Shown here in pieces: positions 1 to 7,483 of a stretch of DNA of 20,884 nt; the first letter of the stretch is position 1; each line of letters starts with the position of its first letter. The position numbers and the translations under genes are program-made. Under the pieces are notes generated by a model, which saw nothing but the letters and a program-made list of their open reading frames with translations, was not told the DNA's origin and made no database searches. Source of the DNA: Micrococcales bacterium (lineage in GTDB: Bacteria; Actinomycetota; Actinomycetes; Actinomycetales; Microbacteriaceae); contig CANESN010000004.1 in NCBI GenBank assembly GCA_947441105.1, positions 1 to 20,884 of the forward strand, written 5' to 3'.

Positions 1-1
1 A

Positions 2-1447
2 GTGGCTCGCGCATATGAAGAAACCAAGGATCTGAAAGCGGCTTTTGTTTCGGTGGTAAACCGATTGCACGGAGCTTTCACGCTGCTTTGCATTCACGAG
101 GATTACAAGGACCTCATCCTTGCTGCTCGCAGAAACTCTCCGCTGGTGATTGGACTCGGCGTCAACGAGAACTTCCTCGGTAGCGATGTCGCAGCCTTTG
201 TGGAACACACAAAGCGCGCAGTTTCGGTGGGTCAAGACCAGATCGTTGAACTTAGAAGCGACTCGGTAAAGATTTCAACTTTCCATGGCGAGAGCGTCGA
301 GTTAGAGGAATTCACTGTCGATTGGGATGCCACCAGCGCATCCAAGGGCGGTTGGCCATCGTTTATGGCCAAAGAGATTGCCGACCAACCACAGGCGGTT
401 GGTGACACCCTGATGGGCCGCCTGGATTCTGATGGCCGGGTAAAGCTGGATGAATTTGCAGGTCTAGAAAAACTCTCCGAGGTAACTCGCATCATCATCA
501 CCGCCTGCGGCACTGCCGCCTATGCCGGTGAAGTGGCTAAGTACGCAATTGAGAAGTGGGCGAGGATTCCAGTGAGCGTCGAGCTAGCTCACGAATTCCG
601 CTACCGCGATCCAGTCATCGATGAAAACACTTTGATTCTGGCAATTAGCCAGTCTGGCGAGACCATGGACACTCTGATGGCGATTCGCTACGCCAAGGAA
701 AAGGGCGCGAAAGTCCTGAGTATCTGCAACACCCAGGGTGCAACTCTCGCTCGTGAATCGGATGCAACCATCTACACCCACGCAGGTCCTGAGGTTGCCG
801 TGGCATCCACCAAAGCCTTCACCGCACAGATCACCGCTGGCTTGCTAGTTGCGCTTTCGCTTGGCTGGTTGCGCAAGGCGCTGCCAGAAGCAGAACTTAA
901 AGACTTGGGCAAGGAACTGCTAAAGCTTCCACGTCAGGTCAAGACCGTACTTGAGTCACTTGATCGCATGCGCGATCTTGGTCGCGAGTACTCCAATGCT
1001 AAGTCGGTGCTGTTCTTGGGCCGCAACGTTGGATACCCAATCTCGATGGAAGGTGCGCTAAAGCTCAAGGAGCTGGCCTATATCCACGCCGAGGGCTTTG
1101 CTGCCGGGGAGCTTAAGCACGGTCCAATTGCGCTTATCGAATCCGGCCAGCCAGTAATTGTTGTGGTGCCATCTCCTAAGGGTGAAGATTCACTGCACCC
1201 GAAGGTGATCTCAAATATTCAGGAGATTAAGGCTAGAGGTGCAAAGGTGATTGCAATCGCCGAGGCTGGCGATGAGCTAGTCGCTCAGTCTGCCGACGAG
1301 GTCTTTAGCATTCCTGCCTCTCACCCAATGATGGCAGCTGTGCTCTCGGTGATTCCTTTGCAGACCTTCGCGCTCGAACTTGCTTCGGCGAAGGGATTGG
1401 ATGTTGACCAGCCAAGAAACTTGGCAAAGAGCGTTACGGTCGAATAA
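2..1447 (+). CDS. glmS: Glutamine-fructose-6-phosphate aminotransferase (isomerizing), 5'-truncated by window edge
   Basis: GlmS makes glucosamine-6-phosphate from fructose-6-phosphate and glutamine, the first step towards UDP-GlcNAc for peptidoglycan. 481 residues are visible against about 610 in the family, so roughly the first 130, including the catalytic N-terminal Cys of the glutaminase domain, lie outside the window. The GTG at position 2 is an internal Val codon. Visible are the end of the glutaminase domain (about residues 1-110), the FMAKEIADQP linker segment (121-130) and two SIS sugar-isomerase domains. The first SIS domain has ITACGTAAYAGE and SQSGET (216-221); the second has the GALKLKELAYIHAEGFAAGE stretch. 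The C-terminus DQPRNLAKSVTVE is the family signature. The stop TAA directly abuts the acpS start, so co-transcription is likely. Identification is secure. Confidence 0.97.
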   Translation: MARAYEETKDLKAAFVSVVNRLHGAFTLLCIHEDYKDLILAARRNSPLVIGLGVNENFLGSDVAAFVEHTKRAVSVGQDQIVELRSDSVKISTFHGESVELEEFTVDWDATSASKGGWPSFMAKEIADQPQAVGDTLMGRLDSDGRVKLDEFAGLEKLSEVTRIIITACGTAAYAGEVAKYAIEKWARIPVSVELAHEFRYRDPVIDENTLILAISQSGETMDTLMAIRYAKEKGAKVLSICNTQGATLARESDATIYTHAGPEVAVASTKAFTAQITAGLLVALSLGWLRKALPEAELKDLGKELLKLPRQVKTVLESLDRMRDLGREYSNAKSVLFLGRNVGYPISMEGALKLKELAYIHAEGFAAGELKHGPIALIESGQPVIVVVPSPKGEDSLHPKVISNIQEIKARGAKVIAIAEAGDELVAQSADEVFSIPASHPMMAAVLSVIPLQTFALELASAKGLDVDQPRNLAKSVTVE

Positions 1448-1801
1448 GTGATCTACGGGGTCGGCACTGACCTTTGCTCAGTTGTGCGCATGGCCGATTC
1501 GTTGGCGCGGACTCCTAATCTCAAAGAGCGACTTTTCCACCCAAACGAGTATTCACTTGCCAACTCATCGCTGGCTGCCAGGTTTGCTGCCAAAGAGGCC
1601 CTTGCCAAAGCATTAGGTGACCCAAAGCTTTTGAGCTGGTCTGAAATTGAGATCGTGAAAGATGACCTGGGCAAGCCAAGCATCCAGCTTCACGGTCTTA
1701 CTAAGCAGCGAGTGGAAACTCTAGGCATTACAGCCATCCAGCTTTCACTAACGCATGAGCAAGAACTTGCATCTGCCTTTGTTGTGTTGGAGGCTAACTA
1801 G
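1448..1801 (+). CDS. acpS: Holo-[acyl-carrier-protein] synthase
   Basis: AcpS moves 4'-phosphopantetheine from CoA to a serine of apo-acyl carrier protein, activating it for fatty acid synthesis. At 117 residues it has the usual size. It opens with GVGTDLCSVVR, where Asp8 is the expected Mg2+ ligand, and carries RFAAKEALAKAL (residues 45-56) with the second conserved acidic residue, Glu50. It starts with GTG immediately after the glmS stop codon and ends immediately before the alr ATG, so translation is probably coupled on both sides. No separate Shine-Dalgarno stands out. In many actinobacteria a NAD(P)HX repair gene (nnrD/nnrE) sits between acpS and alr; none is present here. Confidence 0.95.
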   Translation: MIYGVGTDLCSVVRMADSLARTPNLKERLFHPNEYSLANSSLAARFAAKEALAKALGDPKLLSWSEIEIVKDDLGKPSIQLHGLTKQRVETLGITAIQLSLTHEQELASAFVVLEAN

Positions 1802-2863
1802 ATGCGCGAAATTCAAGTCGACCTAGCCAAAATTCAGAGTAACTATCGAACGCTCAAGGCACTGGTTGCGCCCAGTGAGGTGATGGCTGTTGTAAAGGCC
1901 AATGGCTACGGTCACGGCATGCACGAGGTTGCGCAAGCTCTCGAAGACATCGCAGTCGATGCACTCGGGGTTGCTGATCTCGAAGAGGCAATCGCGCTTC
2001 GCGCATCAGGTATCAAGTCTCGATTGATGTGCTGGATCCTCAGTGCTGACGATGACTTTGAAATGGCTGCCGAGCAGGACATTGAGCTAGGAATATCGAA
2101 CTTCGTAGTTTTGGAAGCGGCGCTTTCGGCCAAGGTCAAAACAATCCACATCAAGGTCGACACCGGTCTGGGGCGTGCTGGTTTTGCAAAGACTCAGTGG
2201 GCTGAGGTCTTTGAGAAACTCTCCGGCAAAACCATCGGGCTGTTCTCACACCTTGCCAACACCTCGGAGGAGGAAGACCTCAAGCAAGAGCGGGTGTTTT
2301 TAGAAGCGGAGGCTCTCGCCCTAGCTTCCGGAGTCAAGATTTCGCAGCGTCATTTGGCTGCAACCGCAGGAGCGATTAGCTACCCGAGCATGAGATACGA
2401 AATGGTGCGCGCTGGCATTGGGATTTATGGCCTAAACCCATGGGAAGACCGCGAATACTCGCAGTATCAACTGCAACCTGCAATGCGGGCTGTGTCTGAA
2501 GTGGTAAATCTCAAGCGAGTTCCGGCGGGCCAGGGCGTTTCCTATGGTTACCGCTATCGCACCGATCACGAGACCACTTTGGCGCTAGTGCCATTTGGCT
2601 ACTTCGAAGGAATGCCAAGAATTGCAGTTGGAGCCAAGGTTCTAATTGCAGGCAAGCAGTTTGAGGTTTCGGGCAGGGTGGCGATGGATCAGTTCGTGGT
2701 CGATATTGGTGACCACGAGGTGCCCCTTGGCAGCGAGGTTGTCATCTTTGGAGATCCTGCGAAGGGTGAGCCATCGGCTGAAGACCTAGGTGCATCCGCC
2801 GGCACAATCAACTATGAGATTGTTACTCGGATTGGCGGAAGAGCAAAGAGGGTTTACCTCTAG
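1802..2863 (+). CDS. alr: Alanine racemase
   Basis: Alr is a PLP enzyme that interconverts L- and D-alanine, supplying D-Ala for peptidoglycan stem peptides. At 353 residues it has the usual length. AVVKANGYGHG (residues 29-39) holds the PLP-binding Lys32, and GQGVSYGYRYRT (243-254) holds the second catalytic base, Tyr248, in the C-terminal beta domain. HIKVDTGLGRAGF (116-128) and YEMVRAGIGIYG (199-210) are further family motifs. A GGAGG Shine-Dalgarno at 1789-1793 lies 8 nt before the ATG, inside the end of acpS. The stop is followed after 2 nt by the tsaE ATG, so this gene links the envelope-precursor and t6A parts of the operon. Confidence 0.97.
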   Translation: MREIQVDLAKIQSNYRTLKALVAPSEVMAVVKANGYGHGMHEVAQALEDIAVDALGVADLEEAIALRASGIKSRLMCWILSADDDFEMAAEQDIELGISNFVVLEAALSAKVKTIHIKVDTGLGRAGFAKTQWAEVFEKLSGKTIGLFSHLANTSEEEDLKQERVFLEAEALALASGVKISQRHLAATAGAISYPSMRYEMVRAGIGIYGLNPWEDREYSQYQLQPAMRAVSEVVNLKRVPAGQGVSYGYRYRTDHETTLALVPFGYFEGMPRIAVGAKVLIAGKQFEVSGRVAMDQFVVDIGDHEVPLGSEVVIFGDPAKGEPSAEDLGASAGTINYEIVTRIGGRAKRVYL

Positions 2864-2865
2864 GT

Positions 2866-3318
2866 ATGGAATTTAGAATCCAAGACCCAGATCACATGCA
2901 CCTGCTTGGACTAGCAATAGCCAAAGCTCTTCGTGCCGGTGATTTGCTGTTGCTAAATGGCCCTTTGGGTGCTGGTAAAACAACCCTGACCCGAGGAATC
3001 GGGGAGGGTCTTGGCGCTCAAGGAACCGTGCAGTCGCCAACCTTTGTTTTGGCTAGAACTCACAGAACAGGCTCTGGACCAAAGCTGGTTCACGTTGATG
3101 CTTACCGTTTGAATTCTGCGGTTGAGCTGGATGATCTAGATATCGATTTTGCTAATTCAATTGTTGTGGTCGAGTGGGCGAGGGACTACATCGATGGCAT
3201 TGCCGACCACTTTTTGCAGGTCGATATCAATCGTGAAGCCGAGGATGAATCGCGCTTGGTGAAGATTTCCGGAGTTGGTAAACGTTGGGAAGGGGTCGAA
3301 ATTGCTCTTAGCAATTGA
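2866..3318 (+). CDS. tsaE: tRNA threonylcarbamoyladenosine biosynthesis ATPase TsaE
   Basis: TsaE is the small ATPase that drives turnover of the TsaB-TsaD complex in making t6A at position 37 of ANN-decoding tRNAs. At 150 residues it fits the family. Visible motifs are the Walker A loop GPLGAGKTT (32-40), the switch-like SPTF (57-60), HVDAYRL (76-82) and VVEWA (101-105). No good ribosome site precedes the ATG, which lies 2 nt after the alr stop, so coupling is likely. The 3' end overlaps the start of tsaB by 17 nt if tsaB begins at the TTG at 3302. Confidence 0.94.
   Translation: MEFRIQDPDHMHLLGLAIAKALRAGDLLLLNGPLGAGKTTLTRGIGEGLGAQGTVQSPTFVLARTHRTGSGPKLVHVDAYRLNSAVELDDLDIDFANSIVVVEWARDYIDGIADHFLQVDINREAEDESRLVKISGVGKRWEGVEIALSN
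3286..3295 (+). promoter_or_regulatory. Ribosome binding site deciding the tsaB start
   Basis: GGGAAGGGG inside the 3' end of tsaE lies 6 nt before the TTG at 3302. It supports that codon over the TTG at 3275. Confidence 0.55.
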
Positions 3319-3886
3319 TACCTCGGCTGGCACATCAACTGCAGTTTTCGACGGGGAGAAGCTCTTAGGTTTTGTCGAATACGATGACCCGTTTGGTCAC
3401 GCTGAAAACATCGGCAATGCAATTGCAGAGGTCATGGCGAAAGCCGGGATCTCAGCGAGCGAAGTAACTGCGGTGGCGATTGGTCGCGGGCCAGCTCCCT
3501 ACACCGGGCTGCGAGTTGGAATGGCTGCCGGGGCCTCCTTTGCAATGGCACTGGGCATTCCGATGCATTGGGTTATGAATCTAGATGCCGTTGCACTTTC
3601 CCAAGGTCAAGCCAAGATTCTGGTGTCCTCAGATGCCAAGCGCAAAGAGCTTTTTGTCGCCACCTACGACCTAGGTGAGCGAGTCTTTGGGCCGGCCGTG
3701 CTCAAGCCCGAACAGCTTGACCAATTTGAAGGCTTTGCCCAGGTCGATGGCAAGTGCAATGCGGAGCTGGTTGGCAGGTATGCACTCTGGGCCAAGGCCG
3801 CAGGCATTGATCTCAGTGAGGCGTCAGCGCTTTATTTGAGATCGCCGGATGTTGCGCCATCAGCTGGAAAGCGGGTGACTGGCTAA
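3302..3886 (+). CDS. tsaB: tRNA threonylcarbamoyladenosine biosynthesis protein TsaB
   Basis: TsaB is the inactive ASKHA-fold partner that dimerises with TsaD for t6A synthesis. I chose the TTG at 3302, giving 194 residues beginning [12 protein letters not shown]. That places the conserved AIDTS at the N-terminus as in the family, and AAGGGG at 3290-3295 gives a Shine-Dalgarno 6 nt upstream. An upstream TTG at 3275 would add nine unusual residues and lacks this spacing. [19 protein letters not shown] is the characteristic GxGPxxxTGLR motif. The protein is shorter than many TsaB proteins (about 220-230) but ends cleanly with [10 protein letters not shown], a typical TsaB C-terminus. The stop TAA shares its last base with the ATG of the next gene. 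Confidence 0.9.
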   Translation: MLLAIDTSAGTSTAVFDGEKLLGFVEYDDPFGHAENIGNAIAEVMAKAGISASEVTAVAIGRGPAPYTGLRVGMAAGASFAMALGIPMHWVMNLDAVALSQGQAKILVSSDAKRKELFVATYDLGERVFGPAVLKPEQLDQFEGFAQVDGKCNAELVGRYALWAKAAGIDLSEASALYLRSPDVAPSAGKRVTG

Positions 3887-5364
3887 TGGAGTTTTTGCAA
3901 CTTGGCAAAGAGCACCTCACGACCGTGATGGATTTAGAGCAAAAACTATTTCCCGATGACGCGTGGTCTGCAACCAGCATGGCTGCCGAGCTTGACGCTA
4001 GTCACACCTATTACCTAGGGATCTTTGATACTGAATTGATTGGCTATGCCGGGCTCTCAACGACTGTGGGTTCCTTTAGTTCGGACATCCAAACCATTGG
4101 CATTGCCGCTGACAAGCGCGGCCTAGGGCTCGGTCGTCAGCTTATGCATCAGCTGATAGCAAAGGCAAAAGAGTCGGGTTCCGAGCAGCTGATGCTCGAA
4201 GTCAGGGCAGACAATCAAGCTGCGATCGCGCTTTACCTAGATTTAGGTTTTGTTCAGATTGATCTTCGAAAGCGTTACTACCAACCTGCCGGAGTTGACG
4301 CACTGATCATGCGCCTTGCGATCAGGCAGCCAATCGTGCTCGGCATCGAATCCACCTGCGATGAAACCGGGGTTGGCATCGTGCAGGGAAACCGACTGCT
4401 GGCTAACGCACTTCACAGCTCAATGGATGAGCACTCCAAATATGGTGGCGTGGTTCCAGAGGTTGCCGCGAGAGCGCACCTTGAGGCCATTAGACCAACG
4501 CTAGAAAAAGCCCTGGCAGAGGCCAAGCTCTCCATGACCGATATCGATGCAATTGCGGTTGCCAATGGCCCTGGGTTAGCTGGGGCGCTGATGGTTGGAA
4601 TCGGTGCAGCCAAGGGTCTTGCCCTCGCCCACAACAAGCCGCTCTATGCCGTGAACCACCTGGTCGGACATGTCGGCGCAGATGTTCTAGAACGCGGAGC
4701 GGTTGAGCTCCCAACCATCGCACTACTGGTATCCGGTGGGCACACCTCTTTGCTTTTGGTCAGGCACCTGCTCAACGACGTGGAGCTTTTGGGGGAGACC
4801 ATCGACGACGCTGCCGGAGAAGCCTTCGACAAGGTGGCAAGGGTTTTGGGCTTGCCATATCCGGGGGGTCCGCAAATTGATAAGTTGGCCGCCGATGGGG
4901 CTGCAAACATTCGTTTCCCAAGGGGACTTACGCTCCCAAAGGATATGGAGAAGCATCGCTATGACTTCTCATTCTCAGGGCTCAAGACTGCGGTCGCACG
5001 ACATGTCGAGAAGGCTCAGGATTCCGGTGAAGAATTCTCTAAGGCAGATGTGGCGGCCAGCTTCCGTGAGGCCGTGGTTGATGTGCTACTAACAAAGGCA
5101 ATCAACGCCTGCAAAGACTTTGGGGTGAATCGACTGCTCTTGGGTGGCGGCGTGGTGGCGAATGCCAGGCTTCGCGAAGAGGCACAAAAGCGCTGTGACG
5201 CCAACGGCATCGAACTTCGAATTCCAAGATTCCAGCTCTGCACCGATAACGGTGCCATGATCGCGGCACTAGGCTCGCAGCTGGTAATGGCCGGCCGTGA
5301 ACCATCTGGAATGGGCTTTGGTTCTGAATCCACGCTCGACGTCACACAGGTTCAGACTCCCTAG
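3886..5364 (+). CDS. Fusion of ribosomal protein S18 alanine N-acetyltransferase (RimI) and tRNA t6A transferase (TsaD)
   Basis: This is one reading frame of 492 residues with two enzymes. Residues 1 to about 147 are a GNAT acetyltransferase of RimI type: acetyl-CoA loop RGLGLGR (78-84), [20 protein letters not shown] with Glu105 and Tyr117 at the positions of the RimI catalytic pair, and a family-typical C-terminal YYQP. From about residue 149 a full-length TsaD (about 344 residues) follows almost without linker: [11 protein letters not shown], metal ligands in NHLVGH (His258, His262), [10 protein letters not shown], the [13 protein letters not shown] region, and CTDNGAMIA near the end. RimI acetylates ribosomal protein S18; TsaD transfers threonylcarbamoyl to A37 of tRNA. 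In-frame ATG (4309, residue 142) and GTG (4336, residue 151) codons near the junction could allow separate TsaD synthesis, but I see no clear Shine-Dalgarno for either. Start ATG overlaps the tsaB stop by one base. Confidence 0.94.
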   Translation: MEFLQLGKEHLTTVMDLEQKLFPDDAWSATSMAAELDASHTYYLGIFDTELIGYAGLSTTVGSFSSDIQTIGIAADKRGLGLGRQLMHQLIAKAKESGSEQLMLEVRADNQAAIALYLDLGFVQIDLRKRYYQPAGVDALIMRLAIRQPIVLGIESTCDETGVGIVQGNRLLANALHSSMDEHSKYGGVVPEVAARAHLEAIRPTLEKALAEAKLSMTDIDAIAVANGPGLAGALMVGIGAAKGLALAHNKPLYAVNHLVGHVGADVLERGAVELPTIALLVSGGHTSLLLVRHLLNDVELLGETIDDAAGEAFDKVARVLGLPYPGGPQIDKLAADGAANIRFPRGLTLPKDMEKHRYDFSFSGLKTAVARHVEKAQDSGEEFSKADVAASFREAVVDVLLTKAINACKDFGVNRLLLGGGVVANARLREEAQKRCDANGIELRIPRFQLCTDNGAMIAALGSQLVMAGREPSGMGFGSESTLDVTQVQTP

Positions 5365-5382
5365 AACCTCCCAGCTTTCCCC

Positions 5383-5431
5383 CAGCGTTCTATCACGCTG
5401 ACCTGCCAGTCTTTGGCTCTACCAACCAAAG
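5383..5431 (+). promoter_or_regulatory. Two small hairpins between tsaD and the DUF4190 gene; the second covers the ribosome site
   Basis: CAGCGT (5383-5388) and ACGCTG (5395-5400) form a 6-bp stem with a 6-nt loop and no T-run after it, so it is a poor terminator. CTTTGG (5411-5416) pairs with CCAAAG (5426-5431), and the right arm contains most of the AAAGGAA Shine-Dalgarno of the next gene. This could weaken translation initiation. Both stems are short and may be chance. Confidence 0.3.
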
Positions 5432-5438
5432 GAAATAG

Positions 5439-5831
5439 ATGGCAGAAAAGAAATCAGAACCTCAGGCAGTTGCCGAGGAAGTTGTTGCTGCAGCGCCTGC
5501 AGGGAACAAGAAGTTTGACTGGGCGTCGCTCAACACCCTTTCAGTAGTCTCCTTGGCAAGCGCAGTTAGCGTTGTGGGTGCGCTGGTAGCGGTAATCACC
5601 GGTCACATCGCTCTCAAGCAAATCAAGCAAACCGCAGAGGCTGGCCGAGCATTGGCGCTAACCGGAATTGTTCTGGGTTACATCCACCTAGCCGGCTGGA
5701 TCCTTTTCGGAATCCTCGGGGTAATTGCCCAGGTTCTGCTATTTTCGGGCGGATTCGGACTCGATCACATGGGTCCAGATTTCTATGAATTCGAGCGCGG
5801 AATGGGCGGCATGCACTTCGGTGACCGCTAA
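5439..5831 (+). CDS. DUF4190-type small membrane protein
   Basis: 130 residues. A charged, Ala/Glu-rich cytoplasmic head (about 1-30) precedes two hydrophobic segments (about 33-55 and 72-103). The connecting GHIALKQIKQTAEAGRALAL stretch (55-74), followed by TGIVLGY, is the signature of the DUF4190 family, which is common in actinobacteria and has no agreed function. The tail (104-130) is rich in Gly, Met and acidic residues with no hydrophobic segment. AAAGGAA at 5428-5434 gives a ribosome site before the ATG. The 3' end overlaps the convergent methyltransferase gene by 4 bases. No partner gene suggests a role. Confidence 0.85.
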   Translation: MAEKKSEPQAVAEEVVAAAPAGNKKFDWASLNTLSVVSLASAVSVVGALVAVITGHIALKQIKQTAEAGRALALTGIVLGYIHLAGWILFGILGVIAQVLLFSGGFGLDHMGPDFYEFERGMGGMHFGDR

Positions 5832-6997
5832 TAGCTAATCGGTTGAACTATAAGAGCTCGACGGGCGTCGCCTACCTTCGTGAGAATCAAGGAGGCGGCG
5901 CCTTCTCCCTTTAACTTAAGTTTTGGACGCAGTTGCTCGGGTGTGATATCGACACCGCGTTTTTTGATTTCAAGTTTTCCAATTCCCCGTGAGGCAAGGG
6001 CTTTGCGAATCGCCCCCTCGTCCAGCGGCAGGTTCTCGACCAGTTCGTAGGCCTTTAGCCAAGGTGATTGGGTCAGGTTGTCGCTAGTGAGATATGCAAT
6101 CCCATCTGAAACCGTTGTCAGGTTTTGCTGGTTGGCAAATTCGCCCATCAGCTGGGAACGGATCAGCGAGTTGTCCGGCTCGTAAAGGAATTGACCTAAT
6201 TCAGCGGTTTCGGCCCGCTCCTGGCCCGCTCCTTCAAAGAGGTAGCGCTTGCCATCTCGCATCATTAGAGCAGAGCGCCCAACTCTTTCACTTAGCCCTT
6301 CGAACCAAAGGGTGAGCTCCACTAAATCGCCCTGGTGTGAGACCCACTGAGCTTCAACACCGTCGGGTATTAGATCCAGTGGGAATGCCGGACCAAGCTT
6401 TATGCCCTTGGGCTTAGCTTGCGCAAAGCACCAATCCAAATCCGGGCTGAAGTCAGAAGGCGCAAGCGTGATGTGCTTGGCGGCTTTTCGCTCGAGGTCA
6501 CGTCTTGCCGGATCAAGCCAGAGTGCATCAAAACCCGAGGTGTCAAATGTTGTGGCATCTGCCACCACCACCTTGGCATCGGGGAAAGCCGCCAGGTTGT
6601 AAGCGGCCAAGGCTGCCGTGTCTGAATCTTGCTCGACCGCGGTGACGGACAGCCCTAGGGCCGCAAAGGCCAATGAGTCGGCACCGATACCGGAACCTAG
6701 GTCCGCGATGGTGGTGAAGCCGTTTTCTTTGAATCTCTCGGCATGCATGGCTGCCACCTGAAGCCTTGTGGCCTGCTCTAATCCCGCCTCGGTGAAGAGC
6801 AGGTTCTTAGCAAAGTCTCCAAATTTTGTCTTTGCTCTGGTTCTTAGCCTGGCCTGGGTGATGACCTCGGTTACCAATAGTGCCGGATGTCCGGCTTTTC
6901 GAAGTTTGGTGATGATTGAGAGCACATCGGCTTTGGAATCAATCTCGCCAACCTCGTCCAAAAGGCGCAGTGCCTCGGCGGTCAGCAGATGATTCAT
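5828..6997 (-). CDS. Class I SAM-dependent methyltransferase with C-terminal THUMP-like domain
   Basis: 389 residues. A helical N-terminal part (1-90) is followed by a Rossmann methyltransferase core: motif I TIADLGSGIGADSLAF (96-111), the acidic SAM-ribose position in TAVEQDSD (119-126), VVADATTFD (144-152), and motif IV ALWLDPARRD (158-167), where DPAR stands in the place of the DPPY/DPPR of nucleic-acid methyltransferases. The last ~70 residues (GIGKLEIKKRGVDITPEQLR onwards) match the THUMP-like domain found at the end of this uncharacterised actinobacterial family. An RNA substrate is plausible but unproven. No Shine-Dalgarno precedes the ATG; TAGCCT, a TANNNT -10-like box, ends 6 nt upstream, so a leaderless transcript is possible. 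The gene is divergent from groES. Confidence 0.87.
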   Translation of the reverse strand: MNHLLTAEALRLLDEVGEIDSKADVLSIITKLRKAGHPALLVTEVITQARLRTRAKTKFGDFAKNLLFTEAGLEQATRLQVAAMHAERFKENGFTTIADLGSGIGADSLAFAALGLSVTAVEQDSDTAALAAYNLAAFPDAKVVVADATTFDTSGFDALWLDPARRDLERKAAKHITLAPSDFSPDLDWCFAQAKPKGIKLGPAFPLDLIPDGVEAQWVSHQGDLVELTLWFEGLSERVGRSALMMRDGKRYLFEGAGQERAETAELGQFLYEPDNSLIRSQLMGEFANQQNLTTVSDGIAYLTSDNLTQSPWLKAYELVENLPLDEGAIRKALASRGIGKLEIKKRGVDITPEQLRPKLKLKGEGAASLILTKVGDARRALIVQPISY

Positions 6998-7021
6998 GGT
7001 TCAAGGCTATCGGTCCTGCTA

Positions 7022-7048
7022 CTAGCACTCACCTTGACTGAGTGCTAA
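7022..7048 (+). promoter_or_regulatory. CIRCE operator (HrcA binding site), copy 1
   Basis: CTAGCACTC (7022-7030), a 9-base spacer, then GAGTGCTAA (7040-7048). This matches the HrcA operator TTAGCACTC-N9-GAGTGCTAA at 17 of 18 arm positions. The spacer contains the probable -35 box of groES (TTGACT), so bound HrcA would block RNA polymerase. Confidence 0.93.
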
Positions 7049-7062
7049 TTTCGCCGTAAAGT
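7034..7062 (+). promoter_or_regulatory. Probable housekeeping-sigma promoter of groES
   Basis: TTGACT (7034-7039) lies 17 bases before TAAAGT (7057-7062). This gives 5/6 and 4/6 matches to TTGACA and TATAAT at ideal spacing. Transcription would begin near 7069, inside the second CIRCE copy, leaving a leader of about 55 nt. Confidence 0.65.
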
Positions 7063-7066
7063 TTTA

Positions 7067-7093
7067 TTAGCACTCAAACACCGAGTCTGCTAA
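7067..7093 (+). promoter_or_regulatory. Degenerate second CIRCE operator
   Basis: A perfect left arm TTAGCACTC (7067-7075), a 9-base spacer, then GTCTGCTAA (7085-7093), which matches GAGTGCTAA at 7 of 9 positions. The spacing is the canonical one and the centre is 45 bp from that of copy 1. The site covers the predicted transcription start. Confidence 0.7.
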
Positions 7094-7124
7094 ATCACAA
7101 ATCTTAAGAAAAGAAGAGGTCAAA

Positions 7125-7421
7125 GTGTCGGTTTCTATCAAGCCACTCGAAGATCGCATTGTTGTTCAGCCAATTGAGGCAGAGCAGGTAACCGCATCCG
7201 GTCTGGTTATTCCAGACACCGCAAAGGAGAAGCCTCAGGAGGCTGAGGTTGTCGCGGTAGGTCCAGGTCGTTTCAGCGACGAGGGTGACCGCATTCCAGT
7301 TGACGTAAAGGTCGGTGACCGCGTTATCTTCTCGAAGTACGGCGGCACCGAGCTAAAGTACGACGGCAAGGAGTACCTAGTACTTTCTGCCCGCGACGTA
7401 CTAGCGATCATCGAGCGCTAA
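7125..7421 (+). CDS. groES: Co-chaperonin GroES (Hsp10)
   Basis: GroES is the heptameric lid of the GroEL folding chamber. At 98 residues it has standard length. It begins [19 protein letters not shown] and has [15 protein letters not shown], the start of the mobile loop that contacts Gro[29 protein letters not shown], and ends [14 protein letters not shown]. It starts with GTG, preceded by AAGAGG about 7 nt upstream. Two CIRCE sites and a promoter lie upstream and a strong terminator follows directly, so it is a single-gene heat-shock unit. No groEL follows; its gene must be elsewhere. Confidence 0.97.
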   Translation: MSVSIKPLEDRIVVQPIEAEQVTASGLVIPDTAKEKPQEAEVVAVGPGRFSDEGDRIPVDVKVGDRVIFSKYGGTELKYDGKEYLVLSARDVLAIIER

Positions 7422-7433
7422 ATCATTTAGAGG

Positions 7434-7466
7434 ACGACCCAGGGAAACCTGGGTCGTTTTCGTTTA
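7434..7466 (+). terminator. Rho-independent terminator of groES
   Basis: A perfect 10-bp stem, ACGACCCAGG (7434-7443) with CCTGGGTCGT (7448-7457), closes a GAAA tetraloop and is followed by TTTCGTTT. It begins 13 nt after the groES stop. Confidence 0.93.
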
Positions 7467-7483
7467 ACCCCTAGGCTTTTGGG

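Noticed and set aside
4703..5092. 129-residue plus-strand frame within the TsaD part
   Set aside because: Out-of-frame shadow of TsaD; Trp/Arg/Ser-rich product with no domain.
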